Shown here: positions 48,333 to 56,260 of the stretch, piece by piece
Layout of the letters: every line of letters starts with the position of its first letter
Position numbering within the stretch: the first letter of the stretch is position 1
Assembly (NCBI GenBank): GCA_025357835.1
Contig: JANYLM010000074.1
Location: 53,667 to 117,666, forward strand
DNA from: Gammaproteobacteria bacterium
GTDB taxonomy: Bacteria > Pseudomonadota > Gammaproteobacteria > Steroidobacterales > Steroidobacteraceae
Direction: 5' to 3'
DNA: 64,000 bases
Notes under the pieces: generated by a model
Told to the model about the DNA's origin: nothing
Databases searched by the model: none
What the model saw: only the letters and a program-made list of their open reading frames with translations
Position numbers and translations under genes: made by a program

Positions 48333-51041
48333 TTACCGCTTGTCAGGCGCCGCGAGAACCCGTGACGCCTCGACTTCGCGGTGATGTGCACGGTAGTACT
48401 GTACCAGCCAGGCGGTCGCCTGCTGTGTTGCAGGATGTTGTGGACCCACCGCCGCCATCAATTTGGAGCGAGCCGCGAGGAGCATGGGCTCGCCTTCCCC
48501 AGCCTTGTCGCGAGCGATCAACGCCCAACCCAAGCCGGCCTCGCTGCGCGCCGAGCGCCAGCTGTCGGCTCCCACCAATCCGACGTTCATATCCAGCGCG
48601 GTACGAAGCTCCGCCTCGGCGGCCGGCAGAGAGCCGCGTCGCAGCAGCACTTCGCCAAGAAGCTGGTGCGTGGAAGCTATGTACAAATGGCGCGTCGGCA
48701 ATGACTGGGCGTACACGGCCAGCGCCTGGCGGGCGTCGATCTCGGCGGTGGACAGGTCATTGGCTTTGAGGAAGAGATTTGCCAGCGCGTCGAGATAGTA
48801 CCCCACCGAGTAGTGCTTCAGGCCGCGCCCATCGCGAGTGAGTTTCAATGCGGTCTCGGTGGCCCCGATGGCGCGGCGTAGGTCGCCCTCCCGCTCGTAG
48901 AGAATCCCTAAATCGGATTCGATGGCAGCGATTCGCGGGTTGTCTGCGCCGAATACATTGCGCTCGATTTGCAGGGCTTCGTTCAGAACCTGCTCCGCTT
49001 CGGTATATTTTCCGCGTTGAGTGAGAATTGCCCCGAGAGTCGCCAAGGCGATCGCGTTATCGGGATGGTTGCGGCTGACGGTTACCCTGAAAATATCCAG
49101 TGCCTCTCGCTGATAATGCTCGGCCAGTGGGTAGTCGCTGGCCCATACCGCCGAGCTGGCGAGACCGTTCAGGGCGGCGGCCACCTGGAGGTTTTGGTTG
49201 CCCAACGCGCTCCTATAGATATTGAGCGCCTTGCCGAATAGCTCGGAAGCTCGCGCCGGATCGCTCTTGGCATCGAGCGCAAAGATGCCAAACTGCACCA
49301 AGATGTCCGCGGTCTCGATGGGTCGCGGTTCGCCGTTGCTTTGCGCCAAGGACACCGCTTGTTCTAGATAAGCTTCCGCCGAAATCAGGTGACCGGCATC
49401 GGTCAATGCGCGTGCCAGATTCGCCAGCGCGACCGCAATTCGACCGTTGTCGAGGGGCCGTTCTTGACGGCGTATCGCAACCGCCTGCTCGAACAAGGGA
49501 ATTGCCCGCTCGCTCAAAGCTTGGCGCCGGTACGCGAGCCCGATGCTCTCGAGCAGCTGGGCACGGACCTCGGGCTGCAGGGTTATGTTTCCGGTGATTT
49601 TTGCGGCGCCACGATCCAACAGGTCCTTGGCAGTCGATTCGTGCCCCTGTGCATTGAATGGATCGGCTTGTGAAAACACGTCCACCAAGAACGCCGACAC
49701 CTGCTGCGCCCGGTCGCGTTCTTGGGCGGTCGCGTCGCGCGCCAATTCTATGCGGTGATTCTCCCAGAGCATGATGCCGGCAAACAGCGCGAGGCCCAGA
49801 AATACGGCCGCCACGGCGACCACCGCCAATACATGTCGCCGTAGAAGCTTGGCCGTGTTGTAGCGCCAGTCCCCCTGGCGTGCGCGTACGGGCTGGCCGA
49901 GCAAGTGCCGGTTCAAATCTTCCGCGAGCGCCTCCACCGATGGGTAGCGGCGGTCCGGTTCCTTGCGCATGGCCATCGCGACAATGGCGTCCAAATCGCC
50001 GCTGAGGCGGGCGCGCAACCGCTGAGGTGAGAGTCCACGGCGATCCGAGACGCGGCTGCGATCGGCATCCTTTTCGCCGCTCAATTTGGCAACTACCGTC
50101 TGGCTCGGCCGTACCGGATCGTCCATGCAAATGGCGCGCTCCAGCTGCAGCTGACTGTAGCTCAGAAGACGATAGGGAGAACGGCCGGTGAGCAGCTGGT
50201 ACAGCAGCACACCGAGAGCATAGATATCCGTGGCGGTGGTAATCGGCCGGCCGAGAACTTGTTCGGGTGCCGCGTTTTCGGGCGTCAGCACCCGTTCCTG
50301 AAGTCTAGTTACCGGCAAAGTATGCGAAAGACTCTCCGGCGCGAGCAGCTTAGCAATGCCGAAATCAAGCAGCTTAGGCGCACCTTCGTCCGTGACGAAG
50401 ATATTAGAGGGCTTGATGTCCCGGTGAACTACCAGGTTGCGGTGCGCATACTGCACTGCGGCGCATACCTGAATGAACAGTTGGATTCGTTCCCGAACGA
50501 ACAAGGTGCGGCTGTCGCAGTACACATCGATGGATTCGCCGTCGACGTGCTCCATCGCAAGATAGGGCGTGCCGTCCTCGAGATCACCGCTGTCGATCAG
50601 CCGCGCGATCGATGGATGGTCCAGGGTGGCGAGGATATGCCGCTCGCTGTGCAGCCGACTGCGCAAGCGCGGATGCAGCGCCGCGTGCTGCAACACCTTG
50701 ATGGCGACGGTTTGTTGATATTGCGCGTCGTCGCGCTCGCCGCGATAAACCGTGCTCATGCCGCCGTGCCCGAGAATGGACACCACCCGGTACGGACCGA
50801 CGCGCGTGCCGATCAAGCGGTCCTGGTGTTCCTCCAACAGCGATTCCGCGGCTTCGCCGATGGCATGCAGCAGGGGGTCTTCGCGCCGTGCATCCGATTC
50901 GAGCAAGGACTCGACGGATGAGCGCAGTTCCAGGTCGTTACCACAGGCCTTCGCCAGGCGTACCTCGCGTTCCTCGGCATCCGTTTCAATCAGCTGGTCG
51001 AACAGCGACTGAATCTGTTGCCAGCGCGCGCGCGGTATCAT
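48333..51041 (-). CDS. Transmembrane Ser/Thr protein kinase with C-terminal TPR repeats
   Basis: 902 residues. Kinase domain about 84-390: GHGGMSTVYRG, Lys115, HRDIKPSN at 206-213 and DFG at 226-228. A single membrane segment lies near 405-427 (VLAVVAVAAVFLGLALFAGIMLWE). The rest is a series of TPR-like helical repeats (about 480-890), predicted outside the membrane. The N-terminal 80 residues are helical. The ATG shares ATGA with the upstream ECF sigma gene, the usual pairing for this sigma family. Its kinase could phosphorylate or be controlled with that sigma factor; this is inference. Confidence 0.9.
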   Translation of the reverse strand: MIPRARWQQIQSLFDQLIETDAEEREVRLAKACGNDLELRSSVESLLESDARREDPLLHAIGEAAESLLEEHQDRLIGTRVGPYRVVSILGHGGMSTVYRGERDDAQYQQTVAIKVLQHAALHPRLRSRLHSERHILATLDHPSIARLIDSGDLEDGTPYLAMEHVDGESIDVYCDSRTLFVRERIQLFIQVCAAVQYAHRNLVVHRDIKPSNIFVTDEGAPKLLDFGIAKLLAPESLSHTLPVTRLQERVLTPENAAPEQVLGRPITTATDIYALGVLLYQLLTGRSPYRLLSYSQLQLERAICMDDPVRPSQTVVAKLSGEKDADRSRVSDRRGLSPQRLRARLSGDLDAIVAMAMRKEPDRRYPSVEALAEDLNRHLLGQPVRARQGDWRYNTAKLLRRHVLAVVAVAAVFLGLALFAGIMLWENHRIELARDATAQERDRAQQVSAFLVDVFSQADPFNAQGHESTAKDLLDRGAAKITGNITLQPEVRAQLLESIGLAYRRQALSERAIPLFEQAVAIRRQERPLDNGRIAVALANLARALTDAGHLISAEAYLEQAVSLAQSNGEPRPIETADILVQFGIFALDAKSDPARASELFGKALNIYRSALGNQNLQVAAALNGLASSAVWASDYPLAEHYQREALDIFRVTVSRNHPDNAIALATLGAILTQRGKYTEAEQVLNEALQIERNVFGADNPRIAAIESDLGILYEREGDLRRAIGATETALKLTRDGRGLKHYSVGYYLDALANLFLKANDLSTAEIDARQALAVYAQSLPTRHLYIASTHQLLGEVLLRRGSLPAAEAELRTALDMNVGLVGADSWRSARSEAGLGWALIARDKAGEGEPMLLAARSKLMAAVGPQHPATQQATAWLVQYYRAHHREVEASRVLAAPDKR

Positions 51042-51607
51042 GCGGGCCGGGTGCCGCCGATTTCATTAAGCAACCAGGCGCGCGCCAGCCGAATGTCGCG
51101 GTGCACGGTGGCTGGCGACGTACTCACCGCGGCGGCGATTTGGTCGTAGGTCAGGCCGCCGAAATAATGCAATTCGATGACCTGAGCCAAACGAGGCTCT
51201 ATCTGCTGCAGTCCCTCTAGGGCGTCATCGAGCGCAACGACGTCGAAGTCAATCGGCGGCAGTACCTCGCCCATATCTGCCGCAATTAGATCTCTGACAC
51301 CGGCGTTGCGCTTCACTCGTGACCGTGATTTTGCGTGGTCAACCAGCACGCGCCGCATGAGGCGCGAAGCCAGTGCGAAGAAATGGCCGCGATCCTGTAG
51401 CGCAACATTGGCCTGGATCAAACGGAGGAAGGCTTCGTGCACCACCGCCGTGGCCTGCAGAGTATGGCTGCCGCGCTCCGCGCGCATGTAGTTGCGCGCC
51501 AGTCGCCGCAGCTCCTCATATACCAGCGGTGTCAAACGGTCCAGCGCCTGCGGATGGCCCGATCGCCACTCGGTCAGCAGTTGCGTGAAATTGGCCGGGA
51601 CTTGCAT
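51038..51607 (-). CDS. ECF-type RNA polymerase sigma factor (TIGR02999-like)
   Basis: 189 residues. Region 2 begins near PLVYEELRRLARNYMRAER, with HTLQATAVVHEAFLRLIQ, and region 4 is LAQVIELHYFGGLTYDQIAAAVSTSPATVHRDIRLARAWL. This is the sigma subgroup that usually sits beside a PknB-like kinase, as here. It has no anti-sigma factor gene next to it. Upstream and divergent lies the tandem-repeat peptide gene, a possible target. The ATG is preceded by GAGAG. Confidence 0.9.
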   Translation of the reverse strand: MQVPANFTQLLTEWRSGHPQALDRLTPLVYEELRRLARNYMRAERGSHTLQATAVVHEAFLRLIQANVALQDRGHFFALASRLMRRVLVDHAKSRSRVKRNAGVRDLIAADMGEVLPPIDFDVVALDDALEGLQQIEPRLAQVIELHYFGGLTYDQIAAAVSTSPATVHRDIRLARAWLLNEIGGTRPA

Positions 51608-51786
51608 TGTCGTTCTCTCATCGCCGCAAAAAGGTCTTGCCCGCCGGGCCAGGCTTTCCCCTAAGCATACAGTGTGGCGCCGACATGAGGGAATTCTCGT
51701 CCCAGTGTCGCTGTTACTTCTGTGGGTCGCCTTAACCGACGATCTGAGGGACCGCGCTTGTTAACACCATTTCCGGAGAAATCATT

Positions 51787-52032
51787 ATGAAGATTAGTCT
51801 AGTCGCTGTGGTTGCGGGCTGCGCATTCGCCAGTTCGGCTTTTGCGTCGTTCGATTCCCTGCCGCGCTCGATTGTGTTGGATTCCGCGCCGACGCTGCCG
51901 CCGCGAGCCGGGGTGTTGGATTCCGCGCCGACGCTGCCGCCGCGAGCCGGGGTATTGGACTCCGCGCCGACGCTGCCGCCGCGAGCCGAGGTATTGGATT
52001 CCGCGCCGACGCTGCCGCCGCGCCAAATCTAG
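51787..52032 (+). CDS. Small exported protein built of four 13-residue repeats
   Basis: 81 residues from ATG 51787, after GGAG at 51773-51776. Residues 1-20 form a signal peptide ending AFA. After SFDSLPRSI come four copies of VLDSAPTLPPRAG (the third ends AE and the last is truncated at PPRQI), spanning residues 30-79. No domain is recognised. Arg-Ala boundaries recur every 13 residues, so peptide processing is conceivable. The repeat DNA is near-identical, implying recent tandem duplication. It is divergent from the ECF sigma gene and 17 bp upstream of another small exported protein. Confidence 0.7.
   Translation: MKISLVAVVAGCAFASSAFASFDSLPRSIVLDSAPTLPPRAGVLDSAPTLPPRAGVLDSAPTLPPRAEVLDSAPTLPPRQI
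51874..52023 (+). repeat. 39-bp direct tandem repeat, about 3.9 copies, in coding DNA
   Basis: Copies begin at 51874, 51913, 51952 and 51991. Copies 1 and 2 are identical; copy 3 has three and copy 4 has one substitution before its divergent tail. The unit length is a multiple of 3, so copy number could change without frameshift. Confidence 0.95.
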
Positions 52033-52049
52033 TCACGGAGGGTTGAGGC

Positions 52050-52244
52050 ATGTACCGTCGAAAAGTGATGGTGACGGCCGCAGCGGTGTTTGCCATTGGT
52101 GTCGCATTCGCGGCCCAACCTACATCCTTGCGGGCGGACTGGGGCGAAAGAGTTTCACGTCAAGGATCACTGTGGGTTCCAGGAACGAACACATTGATGT
52201 CGGCCTATGAACCCGGTGCTTCGGTGCTAGCACCCCCGCGATAA
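52050..52244 (+). CDS. Small exported protein, function unknown
   Basis: 64 residues from ATG 52050, after GGAGGG at 52036-52041. Residues about 1-21 are a signal peptide ending AFA. The mature part (RADWGERVSRQGSLWVPGTNTLMSAYEPGASVLAPPR) is Pro/Gly/Trp bearing and unlike known families. It follows the repeat protein by 17 bp and likely shares its transcript. Small size leaves doubt; the signal peptide and ribosome-binding site support it. Confidence 0.55.
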   Translation: MYRRKVMVTAAAVFAIGVAFAAQPTSLRADWGERVSRQGSLWVPGTNTLMSAYEPGASVLAPPR

Positions 52245-52271
52245 CACCCCCGGGGAGTGGGTCCGTATTTT

Positions 52272-52301
52272 TTCGAGGCTCCGTGACAACGGAGCCTCGA
52301 A
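52272..52301. repeat. Perfect 13-bp inverted repeat with 4-base loop
   Basis: TTCGAGGCTCCGT (52272-52284) pairs with ACGGAGCCTCGAA (52289-52301) around GACA. A T-run (52268-52273) precedes rather than follows the stem on the plus strand. It therefore does not look like a standard intrinsic terminator for the small-protein operon, although it sits at its end. Confidence 0.85.
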
Positions 52302-52350
52302 TCAAGTATTGGTACGGTAAACTCAAGGGCCATGATCAACCGGGTGTCCC

Positions 52351-53334
52351 TTGTCTAAAATCCTTGTCATTGCTCATCGCGGCGCCAGCGGTGAGCGACC
52401 GGAACACACCATCGAATCCTACCGGCTGGCAATCGCGGAGGGTGCTGATTACATCGAGCCCGATCTAGTCATGACTCGCGACGGGGTACTTATTGCGCGG
52501 CATGAGAACGAGATCGGAGGCACCACCGACGTGGCGCAACACCCGGAGTTCGCGACGCGGCGCCGTACCCAGATCATCGACGGCGAAACTATGGCGGGCT
52601 GGTTCACCGAGGATTTCACGCTTGCGGAGATCAAGACTCTGCGGGCGCGGGAGCGTCTACCGGAATTGCGGCCGCAGAACTGCGCCTTCGATGGGCGCTT
52701 TGAGGTTCCAACCTTCGATGAAATCATGCAATTGGCGGCCGCTACGAATCGGCGGCGCAGCGGCGGAGTAAAAATCGGCGTGTACCCGGAAACCAAGCAT
52801 CCGGCGCATTTCGCGGCGATAGGCTTGCCGCAGGAGCAGGCCGTGCTTGATACATTGCGGCTGCATGGCTATGACGCAGTGGGCAGTCCGGTATTCATCC
52901 AGTCCTTCGATCCGGGTAACTTGCGTCAATTGCGCGGCATGACTCGCCTGCCCCTGCTGCAGCTACTGGAGCACGAGCTCGGTGATTTGGGCGAGATTGC
53001 GACTTACGCCGACGGCATCGGTATCGCGAAGTCTCTGGCTAGCGCCGAAGGCGTGCTCGCGGCCCACGCCGTGAATCTCAAAGTCCATGTGTGGACTTTT
53101 CGTGCCGAGAACGAGTTCCTACCGGAGGATTTGAGGATCGGCACCGTGCCAGCGGCGCATGGCGATCTCGAGGGTGAAATCCAGCGGTTTCTGCGCCGTG
53201 GGATCGACGGCTTCTTCGTTGACTTTCCGGCTATCGGCGCGCGGGTTCGCGACGCCTACATCTCAGGGGTCCAGCCCTTGCACCAGCCTCCGATCGCGAC
53301 CAGCTTGCCGGGGAAGAGACCGCAGGGACGGTAG
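52351..53334 (+). CDS. glpQ: Glycerophosphodiester phosphodiesterase (GDPD family)
   Basis: 327 residues from TTG 52351; no ribosome-binding site is convincing. HRGASGERPEHTIESY carries the catalytic His, and DYIEPDLVMTRDGVLIARHE the metal and acid ligands; VYPETKHP and KVHVWTFRAE follow. It cleaves glycerophosphodiesters to sn-glycerol 3-phosphate and an alcohol. No signal peptide, so cytoplasmic like UgpQ. The last 79 bases overlap the convergent HiPIP gene, an unusually large convergent overlap. Confidence 0.9.
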   Translation: MSKILVIAHRGASGERPEHTIESYRLAIAEGADYIEPDLVMTRDGVLIARHENEIGGTTDVAQHPEFATRRRTQIIDGETMAGWFTEDFTLAEIKTLRARERLPELRPQNCAFDGRFEVPTFDEIMQLAAATNRRRSGGVKIGVYPETKHPAHFAAIGLPQEQAVLDTLRLHGYDAVGSPVFIQSFDPGNLRQLRGMTRLPLLQLLEHELGDLGEIATYADGIGIAKSLASAEGVLAAHAVNLKVHVWTFRAENEFLPEDLRIGTVPAAHGDLEGEIQRFLRRGIDGFFVDFPAIGARVRDAYISGVQPLHQPPIATSLPGKRPQGR

Positions 53335-53576
53335 CGATTCCCGGCGCTACCCTGCAGTTGCAAGCAGTTCTCGCAATTCGATCCGGGCACATACTCCGGG
53401 TATTTTTTGACGTCAACTGCGGCGACGTTCAAAACGTAGCCCAGCGCGACTGCGGCTGGGTCTTTCACATCGAGTTGCTGAGCCGCAGCGCCACGCGTGG
53501 GGCGCCATGGCAGGGTGGCCGAAATGACCGCGGCGATGCTTAAATTCTTGAATGCGTTGCGGCGCGTTAGCTTCAT
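53256..53576 (-). CDS. Tat-exported high-potential iron-sulfur protein (HiPIP)
   Basis: 106 residues. A Tat signal TRRNAFKNLSIAAVI leads a hydrophobic stretch. Four cysteines at 68, 71, 85 and 99 (NCENC, PCGLFPGK, GWCKGW) match the HiPIP [4Fe-4S] cluster ligands. HiPIPs are soluble periplasmic electron carriers with high potential. Last gene of the minus-strand redox operon, 38 bp after the DUF3570 gene. Its 3' end overlaps glpQ by 79 bases on the other strand. Confidence 0.9.
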   Translation of the reverse strand: MKLTRRNAFKNLSIAAVISATLPWRPTRGAAAQQLDVKDPAAVALGYVLNVAAVDVKKYPEYVPGSNCENCLQLQGSAGNRYRPCGLFPGKLVAIGGWCKGWTPEM

Positions 53577-53614
53577 TGAGCCACTATGCAGAAAATCGGC
53601 TGCACAGTCACCGG

Positions 53615-54799
53615 TCAGAAGAACATCGATAGGTACACTTGATACACCATGGCGTCGAAGGCATACAGTGGTTCGGCGCCCGGTTTGTAGCCACCGCCGG
53701 CAGGCGTATCGTTGAAGTACTTGATATTTCTAAAGGCCCTGTATTTGAATTGGATTCGGCTCACGTCAAAGGTTGCGGTGGCGCGCTTGAAAATGAGGAA
53801 ACCTTCCGGCGCGAACGCCCAGGTCATTTTGGCACCGATGGAGTTGTTGGTCTGTGCCGCGAGATTCTGGTCTCGAGCCTCGAAGTTCTGCGAACCCGCG
53901 AACGGAAACAAGTCGCTGTAAAAGGTGGCACTGTTCTGGCTGTAATGGCGCAGCCGCCCCTCGAAAATAAACTTGTTGGCGACCGGTTGTGTGTACCCCA
54001 ACTCGATAGTGTTGGCGCGGATGCCCCAGGTGTCGGTGAAATAGCGATACGACAGGGAGGCTGCTGCGCGATAGGGTAAGTAGTACTTCAACCGACCCTC
54101 CACGGCCGTGCTGGTGCGCGTGTTGGGATATACCTGAGTACCCAGGGAATACCCGAGCGGAACCGCATCTCGATAGCGAATGGAGCGGTATGGATTGCTC
54201 AGGAGACCCTGATCGGTGATGACTTCCACTGTCGTTCCGGCAATCAGGTTCTTGGTGATGACTTGCGATACACCGCCTTCGTAGCCGCGGCTTTGCGCAT
54301 GACCCAGCCAGGCGATCACCGGTTTGAAGGCCGAGCCATTGTTTTCGCCGACTTTGTCGCGGCTATCCGTGAAGCCGAGGGTCACCGTGGTCAGGTCGCC
54401 AAACATGTCCTGACTCAGCGAGAAATGCGTCGTGCTGGAGATGTAGTCGCGCTCGGTACTATTGGTATACGACAGGTTGTACTGAGTCTTGTCGTGGATG
54501 TAGTCGACCGACAGGCTTTTCTGTTTGCGTTCGTCTTTAATGACGCTGGCCTGGCTCAACACGTCTACGGAGGCACCACTGACCTTGTCGATGAAGTAGT
54601 TGGCCTGCGCCGAAAACTGCTCGGAAAACTTCTTGCGCACCAGCACCGACTCGCCGGTGATATTCATTCCGCCGCCCTTGTAACTGCTCCAAAATGCGTC
54701 GGCGCGATCATCAGGCAGGACGGCGGCCCCCGCGGAGCACATCAGTGACAGGGTTGCAACTGCGGCTAGACGGCTCAAATGGCGCGGAAAAATCCTCAT
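53615..54799 (-). CDS. DUF3570 outer-membrane beta-barrel-like protein
   Basis: 394 residues. Signal peptide about 1-25. The mature part is one long beta-barrel-like series (for example SLSVDYIHDKTQYNLSYTNS, TVTLGFTDSRDKV, GYTQPVANKFIFEGRLRHYSQ) and ends LSMFF, an aromatic C-terminus typical of outer-membrane barrels. It matches DUF3570, usually encoded with DUF4266 and a thioredoxin. Function of the family is unknown. Next to DUF4266 (18 bp). Confidence 0.85.
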   Translation of the reverse strand: MRIFPRHLSRLAAVATLSLMCSAGAAVLPDDRADAFWSSYKGGGMNITGESVLVRKKFSEQFSAQANYFIDKVSGASVDVLSQASVIKDERKQKSLSVDYIHDKTQYNLSYTNSTERDYISSTTHFSLSQDMFGDLTTVTLGFTDSRDKVGENNGSAFKPVIAWLGHAQSRGYEGGVSQVITKNLIAGTTVEVITDQGLLSNPYRSIRYRDAVPLGYSLGTQVYPNTRTSTAVEGRLKYYLPYRAAASLSYRYFTDTWGIRANTIELGYTQPVANKFIFEGRLRHYSQNSATFYSDLFPFAGSQNFEARDQNLAAQTNNSIGAKMTWAFAPEGFLIFKRATATFDVSRIQFKYRAFRNIKYFNDTPAGGGYKPGAEPLYAFDAMVYQVYLSMFF

Positions 54800-54817
54800 A
54801 TTGATGGCGATTGCTCT

Positions 54818-55066
54818 TTAGTTGCAGCCACAGCCGCCCCCGGCCGTGCCGGTGGCGCCGCGCGATCCTTCGCGGGACTCATTGATATGATCCAGATAGG
54901 CGCCGGAGATGGCATCGCGATTCCACGACATGATGGGATCCGCCAGACGGTCGCGCTCATAGGGCTTGACCCAGGGTTGGATACTGCTGCATGCCCCGAG
55001 CAAAAGCCCAACGCCGACCACGGCAAGCTTCAATGACGTTCGCATGCTCACTGCGCGCGTGGTCAT
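54818..55066 (-). CDS. DUF4266 lipoprotein with Cys-rich C-terminus
   Basis: 82 residues from ATG 55066, which overlaps the TlpA stop as ATGA; an internal ATG at 55045 is possible. Lipobox LLLGAC with Cys26. A conserved core WVKPYERDRLADPIMSWNRDAISGAYLDHINESREGS is followed by a Gly tail ending GGGCGCN. That two-cysteine end is a recurring DUF4266 feature and may bind metal or carry a modification. Its role is unknown. Between the thioredoxin and DUF3570 genes. Confidence 0.8.
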   Translation of the reverse strand: MTTRAVSMRTSLKLAVVGVGLLLGACSSIQPWVKPYERDRLADPIMSWNRDAISGAYLDHINESREGSRGATGTAGGGCGCN

Positions 55067-55572
55067 TCGCGAATCAGCTGACGAATGCGGTCTTGGTACT
55101 CGTTCTCGTCGCCGGGCCTGTAGCCGCGGTGGACGTAGCGGATTTCACCCTTGCGATCAATGATGACCGAACTCGGCATTTCATCGACGTGGTAGGCCTT
55201 GCTCACCTGATTCGCCGGGTCGAGCAGCACCGGGAAGCTCACCGGCTTGCGCGCCATCAGCTCTTTGACCGCGGGGGCTTCTTTGTCGACATTGACGCCG
55301 ATCAGGGTAAAGCCTGCCGGTTTATACTTCTTGTACATCTGGTCTAGAAGGGGCATTTCCTGCTGGCAGGGTCCGCACCAGGTGGCCCAGAAATTCACCA
55401 TGACCACCTGGCCCTTGTACTGGCTCAAGGTGGCTTGCTGCCCGGACAGCGCGGCGAGGGTAAAGGCAGGTGCGGGTCCCGACACATCACCGCCTGCTGC
55501 GAACGCCGTCGATGCGACGACGATCGCCATCATGGTGCAGCGCTTGATGAACTTGACTGTGGATATCTTCAT
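55063..55572 (-). CDS. TlpA/ResA-type thiol-disulfide oxidoreductase
   Basis: 169 residues from ATG 55572 after AGGAGGACA. Signal peptide about 1-25. Thioredoxin fold with MVNFWATWCGPCQQEMP, active-site Cys66 and Cys69. The redoxin continues LIGVNVDKEAPAV and ends near MPSSVIIDRKGEI. Such proteins reduce apocytochrome or other periplasmic disulfides. In the redox operon next to several c-type-haem and cysteine-rich proteins, it is a natural maturation helper. Confidence 0.92.
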   Translation of the reverse strand: MKISTVKFIKRCTMMAIVVASTAFAAGGDVSGPAPAFTLAALSGQQATLSQYKGQVVMVNFWATWCGPCQQEMPLLDQMYKKYKPAGFTLIGVNVDKEAPAVKELMARKPVSFPVLLDPANQVSKAYHVDEMPSSVIIDRKGEIRYVHRGYRPGDENEYQDRIRQLIRE

Positions 55573-55588
55573 TGATCTGTCCTCCTGA

Positions 55589-56260
55589 TCAGTAGAAAGC
55601 GGTAAAGCCCAGAGTGGCTTCGATGTTGTGAACATTCTTGGTTCGGCCGGTCAAAGCCGTCTCGAACACGTGATCTCTCACATCCACGTGAAGCGCAAGC
55701 CAATCGGTAATTAGAAGGCGTTCGCCCAGCCCAAAATTCAGTGCGAACTGATCCTTTTTGGCAAATTTCACATCACCCATGCCGACGGTCACATACAGGG
55801 CCGAATTGAACGCACGGCCGCGCCCGAGAAAGATCTCGCCCGGGAGTACGTTGTAGCCTACGTCCAGGTCGTAGTACGTGAAGCGCCTCCCAGAGTCGCT
55901 GATCACCGTAATATTCGGGAATATATCCTCGAGGCTGGTCCTGCCGGCCTTGGAGCGGGCCAAGTACCCCTCCAAGAAAATGTCTTCCGACACGTGGTAC
56001 GCCGCACGCACGCCATACAGCGGATTGGTGCCGAAGTCCTGAATGCTGAGCGCGCCGAAGTAGCCGCCGAGTTCGAAGTCCTTGGCCTTGATCTTCGGTG
56101 TTTTTATCGCACGGCGGTTGACCTGCGGCGCGATGATGGACGGTTCCCCCGGGGGCTCCTCGGCCACGATCTGGGTGGGTCCCTTCTCGCCGCGATGGAA
56201 CCAGCCGCAGCCGGACAGCAGCGCCGCCGCTAGAAGAACACTGCTAAGCCGAATTTCCAT
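55589..56260 (-). CDS. Outer-membrane beta-barrel lipoprotein (TIGR04565-like)
   Basis: 223 residues. Lipobox LLSGC (Cys18). A Pro-rich linker leads to an OmpA-type eight-strand barrel from about residue 60: FELGGYFGALSIQDFGTNPLYGVRAAYHVSEDIFLEGYLARS, then YYDLDVGYNVLPGE, ending LGFTAFY. Resembles the barrel family found with SH3 proteins in such clusters. Overlaps the SH3 gene by 31 bp, and tlpA follows after 16 bp. Confidence 0.8.
   Translation of the reverse strand: MEIRLSSVLLAAALLSGCGWFHRGEKGPTQIVAEEPPGEPSIIAPQVNRRAIKTPKIKAKDFELGGYFGALSIQDFGTNPLYGVRAAYHVSEDIFLEGYLARSKAGRTSLEDIFPNITVISDSGRRFTYYDLDVGYNVLPGEIFLGRGRAFNSALYVTVGMGDVKFAKKDQFALNFGLGERLLITDWLALHVDVRDHVFETALTGRTKNVHNIEATLGFTAFY

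Noticed and set aside
51874..52023. Possible CRISPR-like array
   Set aside because: The 39-bp copies are adjacent without spacers and lie in frame inside a signal-peptide protein.
52272..52301. Intrinsic terminator
   Set aside because: The T-run lies before the stem on the plus strand, and the minus-strand reading would be followed by A.
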